The position numbers and the translations under genes were made by a program. From the NCBI GenBank assembly GCA_024278175.1, contig JAJRTS010000094.1, forward strand, positions 1 to 40,771: a stretch of DNA of 40,771 nucleotides, written 5' to 3'. Positions 16,643 through 25,665 of the stretch are shown one piece after another. The stretch is from Gemmatimonadales bacterium (GTDB lineage Bacteria > Gemmatimonadota > Glassbacteria > GWA2-58-10). The notes beneath the pieces are model-generated. The model ran no database searches. It was not told the DNA's origin and saw only the letters and a list, made by a program, of their open reading frames with translations. Position 1 is the stretch's first letter. Every line of letters starts with the position of its first letter.

Positions 16643-17080
16643 TCAGCGTTCGATTATCAGGGTAACAGGCCCCTGGTTTACCAGCTCCACGTCCATCATC
16701 GCCCCGAACCGCCCGGTGGCCGTTTCCACGCCGGCCTCGCGCAGCAACTCCACGAACCGGTCGATCAGCTTCTCGCTCACCGCCGGGTCTCCGGCTTTGA
16801 TGAACGAGGGCCGACGGCCCTTGCGGCAGTCGCCGTAGAGGGTGAACTGGCTGACCACCAGAATCGCGCCGCCCACATCCGCCAGCGAGAGGTTCATCTT
16901 GCCCTGATCGTCGGAGAATATCCGCAGGCCCACGCAGCGGTTGACCATCCAGGCCAGGTCCTGCCCGCTTTCCTCACCGTGCATCGCCACCAGCAGCATC
17001 AGCCCTGTGCCGATACGGCCGGTCGTTTCGCCACCGACAGTAACCGCGGCCCTGCTCACTCTCTGGACCACAACTCGCAT
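16643..17080 (-). CDS. dtd: D-aminoacyl-tRNA deacylase
   Basis: A 145-residue protein, the normal length for Dtd. The start MRVVVQRVSRAAVTV, the catalytic SQFTLYGD (77-84), and the NQGPVT motif (135-140) that gives the chirality filter are all present. It removes D-amino acids (and glycine) from mischarged tRNA. GGAG lies upstream of the ATG. It is the first gene of a dtd-maf pair. Confidence 0.95.
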   Translation of the reverse strand: MRVVVQRVSRAAVTVGGETTGRIGTGLMLLVAMHGEESGQDLAWMVNRCVGLRIFSDDQGKMNLSLADVGGAILVVSQFTLYGDCRKGRRPSFIKAGDPAVSEKLIDRFVELLREAGVETATGRFGAMMDVELVNQGPVTLIIER

Positions 17081-17267
17081 CCTTGTCGCTCCGTGTTCGA
17101 TTGTTTAATTTGAACCCAGCTATCATTCTGCTGCCCACTTGCACAATTTGGTGCCCGGCGGGCCTTCGTGTCAAGGTGCTAACCTGGCACGGGCTTCGGG
17201 GTTGAGACAGGGGCCGGGGGCAAGTTGCGGGCTACAGTTCGACGTCCAGGGATAACAACTCGGGGTT

Positions 17268-18812
17268 CTAGGCAGGTTTTTCAGCGGAATCTTTCGCGGC
17301 GTCTTTGGGCGGTTCCTCTTTTTTCTGCTCATTCTGCTTCTTCTCACCTCCGGCCGCCTGGGCCTTGGCCGGTGCCGGCGCGCCCTTGCCGGTTTTTTTA
17401 CCGCTGCCGGCCGTCTTGTCTTTCCCCTTACCGTTGTCTTCAGCTTCTTTTTCCCTGCCCCCACCCACCGCACGCTTGATATCGTCGTAATAATCGTCGT
17501 AGAACGCGTTGAGCTTGGGCGTGAGCAGTTTGCAGCGGTGGTATTCCCCGGTTCCCAGTTCACCGAGGCGCTGGATCAGGTTCACCGCCCGCACGGAAAG
17601 CTCCAGGAACGGACACTTGGTCACTTTTTTATTACAGACGAAAATTGTCGGGCTGTAGAGGCCGGTGAGCGGATAAGGGACGGCCGCCTCATAGGGACAT
17701 TTTTTTGTCAGCCGGTCGAGTTCGGAGTAGAAGTCAAATATATCGGTTAGTTCCAGGCCCAGCGTCAGCGCGTTTACCGCCCGGTCGTTAAGCTGTTTTT
17801 CCATCAACCGAATATTCATGTAGTCGACAATGTCTTTGGTGGACGCGCTCTCTCCGAACAGCCCGTCTTCCCGGCGCAGGAACATCTCGGCGACCACCAG
17901 AATGTTGGCCAGCGTCGCGTTGTTTTCCTGGCGCACGAAATCCCGCTCGGCTTTCTGCCAGCCGCACATCAGCTTGTAGGCTTTAAGAACGTCGTCGCCA
18001 AGATCGTATTTCTGCAGGTTGGTGATATTCTTCTGGATCGATTCCCAGTATATATTCTGCCGTTCCTCCTGTTGCGCCTTGATCACCCTGTCGCTCTCCA
18101 TCACCGCACCCCAGTTATGAAACAGACCGGTGATCAGAATCTTAGGCAAAATATCGGAGCGGTCCTTGAATATCGAGTCGAACTGCTGTGAGCAGGCGAT
18201 CGCAGCACTGAAAATACCGGTATTCAGCGCATGGTCTGCGAAAAAGATGGCCCGTTGATTTTCGGCGAACTCACAGACGAATCGCATGCGGAACAACTCC
18301 AGCGCGATCTCGTTACGGTCCAGGACTTTATCGGTCAACTCATCGAACATGGGCGTGAGATTGCGCATCAGCTTTTTGAACACGACCGCTTTCTGGCGGG
18401 AAAAAAACAGGCTCTTGATTTTTTCCTTGAGGCTCTTGCGCAGGCCGTCCATCAGCTTGGGTGACGACTTGATGAGAATGTTGAAATCCATCTCGGGATT
18501 GGATTCCCTGAATTTCAACAGCCGGCTGATTCTTTCCCAGGAGAGTTCAGTGTCTTTGGGGTAAAGTACCGTGCCCTTGTCGGAGCGAAGGTCGTCGGCC
18601 AGCTCGATTCCACTGCGCAACGACTGGGTGTTGATCGGATGGAAGTTGCTGAACTTGAGCATCGCGTTAAGGCCGCCGATCCGGATCGATTCGGCCTCTA
18701 CCACGAACAGGCTGCTGAGGTCCACCTGTTTATCTTCAGCCACGTGATATCCCGCGATAAAGGGGTACGAAATATTGTCGCTTACAGCAGACAGGGCGGG
18801 CAGTAAAACCAA
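17268..18812 (-). CDS. Protein with degenerate HD-GYP-like core and Lys/Ala-rich tail
   Basis: A protein of up to 514 residues. No standard family is certain. Residues 64-113 (LRSGIELADDL, then GTVLYPKDTELSWERISRLL) resemble the N-terminal region of HD-GYP phosphodiesterases, and 193-235 (ADHALNTGIFSAAIAC, then ILITGLFHNWG) match the HD helices, but the metal HD pair reads His232-Asn233 and no GYP motif is visible. So it may be a catalytically dead sensor or scaffold. Four Cys in the C-terminal third (KKCPYEA, FVCNKK, TKCPFLE, YHRCKL) could bind metal. Residues after about 450 are very rich in Lys, Glu, Ala, Pro and Gly and are probably disordered. The first codon is a TTG without a clear Shine-Dalgarno; Val24 (GTG) or Met51 may be the true start. 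Confidence 0.55.
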   Translation of the reverse strand: MVLLPALSAVSDNISYPFIAGYHVAEDKQVDLSSLFVVEAESIRIGGLNAMLKFSNFHPINTQSLRSGIELADDLRSDKGTVLYPKDTELSWERISRLLKFRESNPEMDFNILIKSSPKLMDGLRKSLKEKIKSLFFSRQKAVVFKKLMRNLTPMFDELTDKVLDRNEIALELFRMRFVCEFAENQRAIFFADHALNTGIFSAAIACSQQFDSIFKDRSDILPKILITGLFHNWGAVMESDRVIKAQQEERQNIYWESIQKNITNLQKYDLGDDVLKAYKLMCGWQKAERDFVRQENNATLANILVVAEMFLRREDGLFGESASTKDIVDYMNIRLMEKQLNDRAVNALTLGLELTDIFDFYSELDRLTKKCPYEAAVPYPLTGLYSPTIFVCNKKVTKCPFLELSVRAVNLIQRLGELGTGEYHRCKLLTPKLNAFYDDYYDDIKRAVGGGREKEAEDNGKGKDKTAGSGKKTGKGAPAPAKAQAAGGEKKQNEQKKEEPPKDAAKDSAEKPA

Positions 18813-18967
18813 GAGACAATATTGGCGCCAAAGGGGAAAAAGTCAATCAAGTTCGGTCCGGACCGGACTGTTTGTTCCGGATATCCTGACCTCGGTATAT
18901 TCAGTTCATCCAACAAGAAACGTTCATGACGCTCAGGCCGCAATCCGGGTGTACAAAGGAACCGCGC

Positions 18968-21025
18968 TCAAAGCTCCGTTCCCGCCCAGCGGGCCACGCG
19001 CTCCGGCGGTGCGGCGGTGGCGCGCATCAGCTCATCCGGGCTCTCCGAGCGCGGGCTGGCCCACACGGCCGCCACCAGCACCAGGCCGGTTCCTGCTTCC
19101 AGTTCCGCGCTAACAGAGGCCTGCATGGCGCGGGCGTGGAAACTGTTCAGGTCCTCGCGGCCGCGGAAACCGGCCAGCGGCCCGCTGCCGGTAAAGCCGG
19201 AAACTGAGCGGATGAACACTGCGTTGCCGCTGCTTTGTGCGCGGCCCCATTGCCAAAGTTTCCCGCCGGCTGTTTCCGGCCGCTCGTCCGCGCCGAGTCC
19301 CAGGGCGTAGGTGTGCTCGGCGGCGACAATCTTCCCGTCGCCCCCGAAACTGACCTTGTGGGCGCGCCACTGGATTTCCCCGTCGATCAGCACCATGCTC
19401 TCCACGTCGATTTTTTTCTCGCCCAGCAGTGCGCTCCATTTCCACTCCAGCATCTCGCCGCCAACGACCCGTCCGCTATAGGGAGTGTCGCGGCGGGCGT
19501 AGTTGCCGGAGCTGTCGGTAAAACTGAGTGCGCAATCGGGAGCCATCAGGTTATCGGCCAGCTCCACGTTGAACGGAAAGTGGCTGGAGTAGGAGAAGTT
19601 ATAATACTTGGCGCGGTAGTACCCGGGCTTGTCGCAGGAGGATTGCCAGAGCTGCACCTGGCCGCTTTTTTTGCAGCCGGCCGCCAGCATCTCCGGTCCC
19701 TGGATAAGGTGGCGGAAATCGTCCTGCTCCACGGGCAGGGCCTGTTCGGGGGCGGTCCAGAACGGGTCGTCGCTCGCCAGGCTGGCCGCGAAAAAAGCCT
19801 GCATACCCCAGTAAGGATGGCCGTTGTTAATATAACTTTCCTTGATCGAGGGGCTGGAATGGGGGGTCATTGTCTCGCGTAACTTGTGGTTTTCGCTGTC
19901 CCATGCCCCGGCCTGCCAGAGAAAGCGAAGGTTGAGGTTGCAGATCCGTCGCAGCAAGCCCGTGTCGTAGGGCCAGAGACCCATCGAGTGGGCCAGCGTG
20001 AGCGGGGTCAGCGTGCCCCAGCGGTAGATCAGCGAACGACCCCACATCACATGGCTGCCGTTGCCGCCGAACAGGTAGGGCGTGGTGCCGAGGAACTGTT
20101 CGAGGCGCGAGCGGAATTTTTGGCGAAGAGCCGGGAAGCGCTCACCGATCACCATGTCCCAGTACAGGTTATGGCTGGCGAACACCCAGAAGTTGTAATA
20201 GTCCCATTGGTCGCCGCTGGTGGTGTCGGTGTACCAGCCGCTGCCGGAGTACATGCTGTCGATTGCCTCGATATCTCCGCGAAACCACTGCTCATCACCG
20301 CTGAACTGCTCCCAGCGCTCGCCCAGCGCCAGCCGCACCGCGTGGTTGACCGCGGTGAACAGGGCCCAGTTGTTACGGCGCACATTTACCTGTGTGCAGC
20401 TTTCCAGCCAGCGCTGGATATTGCGGCGCTCGGCGGGCGTGAACTCGTCCATCAGTTGATCGCGCACCAGCCAGAGGCTGAAAGCCACTATCGAGCTTTC
20501 CACCTGGCGCTGGTCCCAGTCTTTGGGGCTGGCGTATTGCCAGAAATCCCGGCTTTGCGGATCGGTGCCGTGGCGCACGGCCGAGAGGAATATTTTGGCG
20601 GGGTCATAGTTTGTGCCATCCACTTCCAGCTGCAAATCGCCGTCCGGCCCGGCGATAACCGCGGCCAGAGCGGGCATGATCCTGGTCACCGAGTCGCAGG
20701 TATTGCCCCGCGCGGAGATGAAATTGTCAAGCATGGTCCCGCCCGCGTAGTCGCAGACGGCGAACGTATCCGAGGTGCGCACGGCGTTACGCACGAAACC
20801 TTCCAGGATCGTGCCGAGCGTCTGGCCCCACTGCTCCCGCCCCCATCCCGACTGCTCCACGCACCCGGCGGCGATTTCGCTCGGCGGCGGCACGGCCGGC
20901 TGTTGGCGGCTATCGCAACCCAGCGAGGCCAGCATCGCCCCTGCTCCACATGCCGTGGCGCTTTGACCCAAAAAAGTCCTTCGCGAGATATCGTCGCCGC
21001 CGGGCAAGCGGTTTTGATCGGGCAT
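18968..21025 (-). CDS. Tat-exported DUF2264 family protein
   Basis: A 685-residue protein. Residues 13-37 hold a twin-arginine signal (SRRTFLGQ, then a hydrophobic stretch) that ends in SLGC37, a lipobox-like but imperfect site, so it may be a lipoprotein. The body has many Trp and aromatic motifs (NNWALFTAVNHAVRL, GDQWDYYNFWVFA, YWGMQAFFAASL) that match DUF2264, an alpha/alpha-toroid family linked to carbohydrate-active proteins; the C-terminal 200 residues look beta-rich. The reaction is unknown; a role on uronic or other polysaccharide fragments is inference. The ATG at 21025 is used because AGGGAG is five bases upstream; the adjacent ATG at 21028 is an alternative. The gene is transcribed divergently from the RND pump gene. 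Confidence 0.8.
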   Translation of the reverse strand: MPDQNRLPGGDDISRRTFLGQSATACGAGAMLASLGCDSRQQPAVPPPSEIAAGCVEQSGWGREQWGQTLGTILEGFVRNAVRTSDTFAVCDYAGGTMLDNFISARGNTCDSVTRIMPALAAVIAGPDGDLQLEVDGTNYDPAKIFLSAVRHGTDPQSRDFWQYASPKDWDQRQVESSIVAFSLWLVRDQLMDEFTPAERRNIQRWLESCTQVNVRRNNWALFTAVNHAVRLALGERWEQFSGDEQWFRGDIEAIDSMYSGSGWYTDTTSGDQWDYYNFWVFASHNLYWDMVIGERFPALRQKFRSRLEQFLGTTPYLFGGNGSHVMWGRSLIYRWGTLTPLTLAHSMGLWPYDTGLLRRICNLNLRFLWQAGAWDSENHKLRETMTPHSSPSIKESYINNGHPYWGMQAFFAASLASDDPFWTAPEQALPVEQDDFRHLIQGPEMLAAGCKKSGQVQLWQSSCDKPGYYRAKYYNFSYSSHFPFNVELADNLMAPDCALSFTDSSGNYARRDTPYSGRVVGGEMLEWKWSALLGEKKIDVESMVLIDGEIQWRAHKVSFGGDGKIVAAEHTYALGLGADERPETAGGKLWQWGRAQSSGNAVFIRSVSGFTGSGPLAGFRGREDLNSFHARAMQASVSAELEAGTGLVLVAAVWASPRSESPDELMRATAAPPERVARWAGTEL

Positions 21026-21319
21026 CATAGCTCCCTGTTTTATGTTCAATTTTTGTGTGATCAATGGAGGTAGTTGGATTATACAATCGGCCGGGGCAGC
21101 GGACAAGTGGAATGCGGAGCAGGTGCGGGAAATATGTAACCATTGTCCGCCCGGACGTGTATAGTAGTGTAGGTTTCTGTCACAAACATCCATAATCCTT
21201 GACACTAAGCCGGGGAGTCAGCTAGTTGGACTTGCGCGTCCACAAACGCCCGGGGCCTGCCGGCGCGTCTCCCGGACCAATAGCGAGTTGCATTCGACGA
21301 TAACACGACTGGAGCACGG

Positions 21320-24300
21320 ATGAAGATAGTCAAGCTGTCGATTGGCCGGCCGGTGACGGTTACGATGCTGATGGTTACCCTGGTCCTGTTTGGCGCGGTA
21401 GCGTATCAGCGCCTGCCGATCAACCTGCTGCCCGATATCAGCTACCCCACTCTGTCCGTGCGTACCGAGTACGTGGGCGCCGCCCCCGAGGAAGTGGAAA
21501 ACCTGGTCACCCGCCGGATCGAGGAAAGTGTGAGCGTGGTGAACAAGGTAATCCGGGTCTCCAGCCGCTCGCGTCCCGGCCTGAGCGATGTGACCGTCGA
21601 GTTCGAGTGGGGCACGCAGATGGATTTCGCCTCGCTGGAGGTGCGCGAGAAGCTGGACCGCGTCCGCCTGCCGCAGGAGGTGGACAAACCGATCATCCTG
21701 CGCTACGACCCCAGCCTGGAGCCGATCATGCGGCTCGGGCTCACCAGCGATGAGATCGATCTGATCGCCCTGCGTACGCTGGCCGGACAGCGGCTGAAAA
21801 ACCGGCTGGAGACAATCGACGGGGTGGCGGCTATCGAGGTCTCCGGCGGGCTGGAGGAGGAAATCCATATCGAGCTGAGCGAGAGCCGGCTGGCCTCGCT
21901 GGGCCTGAGTGTCGATCAGGTGGCCCGGCGCGTGTCGGCCGAGAATGTCAACCTCACCGGCGGCACGCTCACCGACGGCGAGGCGGAATACCTGGTGCGC
22001 ACGCTGAACCAGTACAAAACTCCGGAGGAAATCTCCGAGATTATTATCGAGCGTCGCGGCCAGGCGCTGATCCGCCTCTCCGACGTGGCCACTGTGTCGC
22101 GCTCCTACAAGGACCGCACGGTTATCACCGAGATCAACGGCAGCGAGAACGTGGAACTGGCCGTATTCAAGGAGGCCGACGCCAACACGATCCTGGTGGC
22201 GCGGCGGGTCCACGAGCGCCTGGGCGAAATCCAGCAGGAATTCGGCTCCTCCAGCGGGATCAGGCTGGAAATAATCACCGACCAGAGCCGTTTTATCGAG
22301 CAATCGATCAGCGAAGTGCTTAAGACCGCCATCGTCGGTGGCCTGCTGGCCATAATCGTCCTGTTCGTGTTTTTGCAGCGGGTGGGGGCCACGGTCATTA
22401 TCGGCATGTCGATCCCGATCTGCGTGATCGCCACGTTTTTCTTCATGTACATCTCGGACGTCTCGCTCAACATCATGTCCCTGGGCGGCCTGGCCCTGGG
22501 GGTGGGCATGCTGGTCGACAACTCGATCGTGGTGCTGGAGTCTATCGACCGCTTCCTGCGCAAAGGACATAGTCCGGCGGCGGCGGCCGATGAGGGCGCG
22601 AGCCTGGTGGGCCAGGCGGTTACCGCCTCGACCCTGACCACGATCTGCGTGTTCCTGCCGATCATTTTCGTTACCGGTGTGGCCGGACAGCTTTTTACCG
22701 ACCAGAGCCTTACGGTTACTTTCAGCCTGCTGGCCAGCCTGCTGGTGGCGCTCACGTTAATCCCGATGATGAGCTCCGGGTTCAAGGGCGGGCGCGCGTT
22801 CGGCGCCGACACGCCCCCGGCGGCTTCCGATGGGAACCGGCAGGAGGAAAACCGGCCCCAAAAACGGCCCGGCCCCGGCTGGCTCTACATGCCGCTGGAT
22901 GCTGCCAAGTGGGTGATTAAATCCCTATTCTACTGGCTTTCGTTCCTCCTGCTTTCCGCGCTCAAGTGGACCGGGCTGATCGTGGGCGGGCTGATCAAGC
23001 TGCTGATAACCCCGCTGCTGATCCTTTACCGCGTGGTTTACGGCACTGTGGAGCGGCGCTACGCCCGCCTGCTGCCCTGGGTGCTCGACAACCGCCTGCT
23101 GACAGTTGCAATGGCCCTGCTGCTGTTCGCCTCGGCCGTGATGCTCTACCCTCGCCTGGGTATGGAGCTGATCCCCGAGATGAGCCAGAACGAGATCCAG
23201 GTGGGCGTGAAGATGCCGGTGGGCACGCCCGTGGAGCGTACCCGCGACGCGCTGGCGCGAATGCGGAGAATCGCCATGGGGGAGCCGGAGATCAAGCTGG
23301 TGTATGCTTCCGCGGGCCTGTCGGGCATGGCCGGCGGCGGGCTAAAGGAGCAGCGCGAGGATATCGGCCAGATCAACCTGATTCTCAGCGGCAGCCTCGA
23401 CCGCCAGCAGGAAGACCGGTTGATCGAACGCCTGAGAGAGCAATACGAGCTTATTCCCGGTACCTCGGTCAAGTTCGGCCGGCCGGTGCTCTACAGCTAC
23501 AAGACCCCGGTGGAGTTGGAAATCAGGGGCTACAACCTGGCCACCCTGGAGCGGATCGCCGGGGAGGTCAGCGGGCGGATGCGGCGGATCGAGGGCCTTT
23601 CGGATATCAAGAGCAGTACCGAGGGCGGCAACCCGGAAATCCAGATCTACTTCCGCCGCGACCGGCTGGCCGCCCTGGGCCTGAACCTGAGCGCGATGGC
23701 GGTGGCAGTGCGCGGCAAGGTGCTGGGCGATGTGGCCACCGAGCTGCACAAACTCGGCCGTCAGGTGGATATCCGCGTGCGCGTGGAGAAGCAGGACCGG
23801 GACCGGCTGGAGGATATCCGCAACCTGACCGTGGCCCGGGTCGATAACCGTCCGATTACCCTGGAGGCGGTTGCAGAGCTTAAAGTGGAGCAGGGCCCCT
23901 CGGAGATCAGGCGCGTGGACCAGGAGCGGGTGGCGGTGGTGTCGGCGGGGCTGGCCGGGATCGACCTGGGCGCGGCTATCGAGCGGATCAAGACCGCCAT
24001 GAGCGATATTGCGCTGCCGCCGGAAATCTCGCTTAATTTCGGCGGTCAGGGGCTGGAGATGAGCCGCTCGATGGACAGTATGATATTCGCGATCCTGCTG
24101 GCCGTGTTCCTGGTCTATCTGGTGATGGCCAGCCAGTTCGAGAGCCTGCTGCACCCGCTGGTGATCCTGTTCACGATCCCGTTCGGCCTTGTGGGCGTGG
24201 TCTGGTCGCTGTACGTAACCAGCGGTGTTATCAGCGTGGTGGCCCTGATCGGCGTGGTGATGCTATCGGGAATTGTGGTCAACAATGCAATCGTGCTGGT

Positions 24301-24562
24301 GGATTATGTAAACATGCTGCGCCGCGAGGGGATGAGCAAGCGCGAGGCCCTGCTCGATGCCGGCGCGGCAAGGTTGCGGCCGATCCTGATGACCACCGCC
24401 ACCACCGTGCTGGGCCTGCTGCCGATGGCGATCGGTTTCGGCGAGGGCAGCGAGGTGCGCGCTCCGATGGCCGTGGTGGTGATCGGCGGGCTGCTGGTGG
24501 GCACGTTCCTGACCCTGCTGTTGCTGCCGGCGGTGTATAGCTTGTTTGACTGGCGGGACTGA
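21320..24562 (+). CDS. RND-family efflux transporter permease
   Basis: A 1080-residue protein of the AcrB-like HAE-RND group. It has the first transmembrane helix then the conserved ALF-type porter start (INLLPDISYPTLSVRTEY), two large periplasmic loops and a C-terminal helix bundle. The TM4 proton relay reads GVGMLVDNSIVVLES with Asp400-Asn401, where AcrB has two Asp. The C-terminal LRPILMTTATTVLGLLP motif is normal. Between TM6 and TM7 (about 490-600) there is a longer linker with a polar stretch and two extra hydrophobic segments. No membrane fusion protein or outer-membrane channel lies beside it, so partners must be elsewhere. The spacing to neighbours suggests a single-gene unit. Confidence 0.92.
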   Translation: MKIVKLSIGRPVTVTMLMVTLVLFGAVAYQRLPINLLPDISYPTLSVRTEYVGAAPEEVENLVTRRIEESVSVVNKVIRVSSRSRPGLSDVTVEFEWGTQMDFASLEVREKLDRVRLPQEVDKPIILRYDPSLEPIMRLGLTSDEIDLIALRTLAGQRLKNRLETIDGVAAIEVSGGLEEEIHIELSESRLASLGLSVDQVARRVSAENVNLTGGTLTDGEAEYLVRTLNQYKTPEEISEIIIERRGQALIRLSDVATVSRSYKDRTVITEINGSENVELAVFKEADANTILVARRVHERLGEIQQEFGSSSGIRLEIITDQSRFIEQSISEVLKTAIVGGLLAIIVLFVFLQRVGATVIIGMSIPICVIATFFFMYISDVSLNIMSLGGLALGVGMLVDNSIVVLESIDRFLRKGHSPAAAADEGASLVGQAVTASTLTTICVFLPIIFVTGVAGQLFTDQSLTVTFSLLASLLVALTLIPMMSSGFKGGRAFGADTPPAASDGNRQEENRPQKRPGPGWLYMPLDAAKWVIKSLFYWLSFLLLSALKWTGLIVGGLIKLLITPLLILYRVVYGTVERRYARLLPWVLDNRLLTVAMALLLFASAVMLYPRLGMELIPEMSQNEIQVGVKMPVGTPVERTRDALARMRRIAMGEPEIKLVYASAGLSGMAGGGLKEQREDIGQINLILSGSLDRQQEDRLIERLREQYELIPGTSVKFGRPVLYSYKTPVELEIRGYNLATLERIAGEVSGRMRRIEGLSDIKSSTEGGNPEIQIYFRRDRLAALGLNLSAMAVAVRGKVLGDVATELHKLGRQVDIRVRVEKQDRDRLEDIRNLTVARVDNRPITLEAVAELKVEQGPSEIRRVDQERVAVVSAGLAGIDLGAAIERIKTAMSDIALPPEISLNFGGQGLEMSRSMDSMIFAILLAVFLVYLVMASQFESLLHPLVILFTIPFGLVGVVWSLYVTSGVISVVALIGVVMLSGIVVNNAIVLVDYVNMLRREGMSKREALLDAGAARLRPILMTTATTVLGLLPMAIGFGEGSEVRAPMAVVVIGGLLVGTFLTLLLLPAVYSLFDWRD

Positions 24563-24611
24563 TTTGATCTTTGGCACATCTCTTACCTTGTTTATCATTG
24601 GGAAGTAACAT

Positions 24612-25166
24612 ATGAAGAATAAAGACACCGTTGAAAATTTTGTTCGACTTATTGAAAGTAGGTCACAGGAAAACTCAGAAGCGATACATTTATTATTTTT
24701 AAATGCCAATATAACACAAGTTGTTTCAGTGATAAGGCAGGAATTAGACTCTTTAATTAGAGTGATTTTTCTTTTGAAGCTGAAGAATAAAACTGCAAGA
24801 TTGAATTTAATGAACGCAACTATTGAAGGAAAACACTGGAGAGATGAGAAAACAAACAGGCGGATAACAGACAGACAAATGGTAGAATTGGCAAATAGCT
24901 TAAAGGGATGGACCCAAGCGGTTTATAAGTTTGGATGTGCTTTTATTCACTTGTCTAATTTTCATGAATATAGGAGCAGAGATCCATTTGAGACTATTTC
25001 AAAAGAAGAAAAAGACAGAATTATTAAACACCTCAACAACTACCACGGAGGTCCAAAAACAATAAATCCAACGTTTAACGATATAATTCCATATTTCCCC
25101 GCTGTTTTCGAAAAAATAAATTCAAATCTTGGTATTTACCTAAAGGATTTAAAATCAAAAACATAA
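24612..25166 (+). CDS. AT-rich orphan gene, mostly helical protein
   Basis: A 184-residue protein of unknown family. The DNA is strikingly AT-rich and Lys/Asn/Ile-rich in product, unlike every other gene in the window, which suggests recent transfer. The protein looks all-helical: NITQVVSVIRQELDSLIRVIFLLKL near 33-57 and WTQAVYKFGCAFIHLSNFHEY near 98-118. The second segment, with an FIHLS and a following His, is reminiscent of HEPN-type and related phage-defence proteins, but I cannot confirm the R-x4-6-H motif. No partner toxin, antitoxin or nuclease is visible. A 500-bp spacer with inverted repeats follows. Confidence 0.6.
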   Translation: MKNKDTVENFVRLIESRSQENSEAIHLLFLNANITQVVSVIRQELDSLIRVIFLLKLKNKTARLNLMNATIEGKHWRDEKTNRRITDRQMVELANSLKGWTQAVYKFGCAFIHLSNFHEYRSRDPFETISKEEKDRIIKHLNNYHGGPKTINPTFNDIIPYFPAVFEKINSNLGIYLKDLKSKT

Positions 25167-25226
25167 TACCTTTTAGCGGATTGTCATACACCGAGATAAA
25201 CAAACGCAAAGAAGCAGTGGCCGCAC

Positions 25227-25340
25227 AATTCCCTTAGAAAAGGGAGTGCCTGCCGCAGGCGGGCGGGGGTTGTCCTTGCCAGTAGCTTTCAAGAGAGTTA
25301 AAAAGCACAACCCCCTGTTTCCCCCTTTGCTAAGGGGGAC
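25227..25340. repeat. Imperfect inverted repeat, unit A
   Basis: The left arm (25227-25273) has CCCTTAGAAAAGGG, then a GCCTG/CAGGC hairpin, then GGGGGTTGT. The right arm (25307-25340), read on the other strand, has CCCCCTTAGCAAAGGGGG then GGGGGTTGT. The arms share the same skeleton with differing middles. This looks like a small non-coding mobile or MITE-like element. Confidence 0.55.
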
Positions 25341-25458
25341 TAAAACCGTATACCCCTATCCACTGTGCGAACAAACCGAGATTGTGTGGATACTTGCACC
25401 ATGAGGAGCAAACCCTCGAAATCCCAATCAACATACTGGTAAAACGATGCCCGAAGAA

Positions 25459-25530
25459 TTCCCTCTTAGCAAAGGGGTGCTTTCACGGCAAAAAAAATCC
25501 CGCGTAAGCGGGCGGGGGTTGTTTGCCGTG
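25459..25530 (+). repeat. Related repeat, unit B
   Basis: It contains TTCCCTCTTAGCAAAGGGG (from 25459), a CCCGC/GCGGG hairpin (25499-25512) and GCGGGCGGGGGTTGT, the same order as the left arm of unit A. CACGGCA (25484-25490) and TGCCGTG (25524-25530) add an outer inverted pair. It is a second, single-armed copy of the same family. Confidence 0.5.
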
Positions 25531-25665
25531 TACAGCCCGGAGCCGGTGCCGGTAAACGACAAAAAAATTGCCCCGCTGCCCTTCCACGCTTAGATTTGCT
25601 TCGTAAAACAATAAAAAAACCAACAGGAAACTCACACCAACACGGCAAAAAAACGGAGGCAGACT

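Larger units (their letters stand above)
25167..25665. other. Repeat-rich spacer after the AT-rich gene
   Basis: About 500 bp with no credible gene. It holds two related repeat units (25227-25340 and 25459-25530). The end (25655-25659) carries the GGAGG that serves the TTG start of the AgcS gene. With the AT-rich gene it looks like one inserted segment. Confidence 0.5.

Noticed and set aside
22966-23847. 293-codon frame inside the RND gene
   Set aside because: A frame shadow; the product is a low-complexity Arg/Gly/Asp/Ala-rich sequence and the RND frame is continuous.
25227-25530. Possible CRISPR-like array
   Set aside because: Only two units of unequal length with differing arms and no regular spacers, so it is a repeat pair and not an array.
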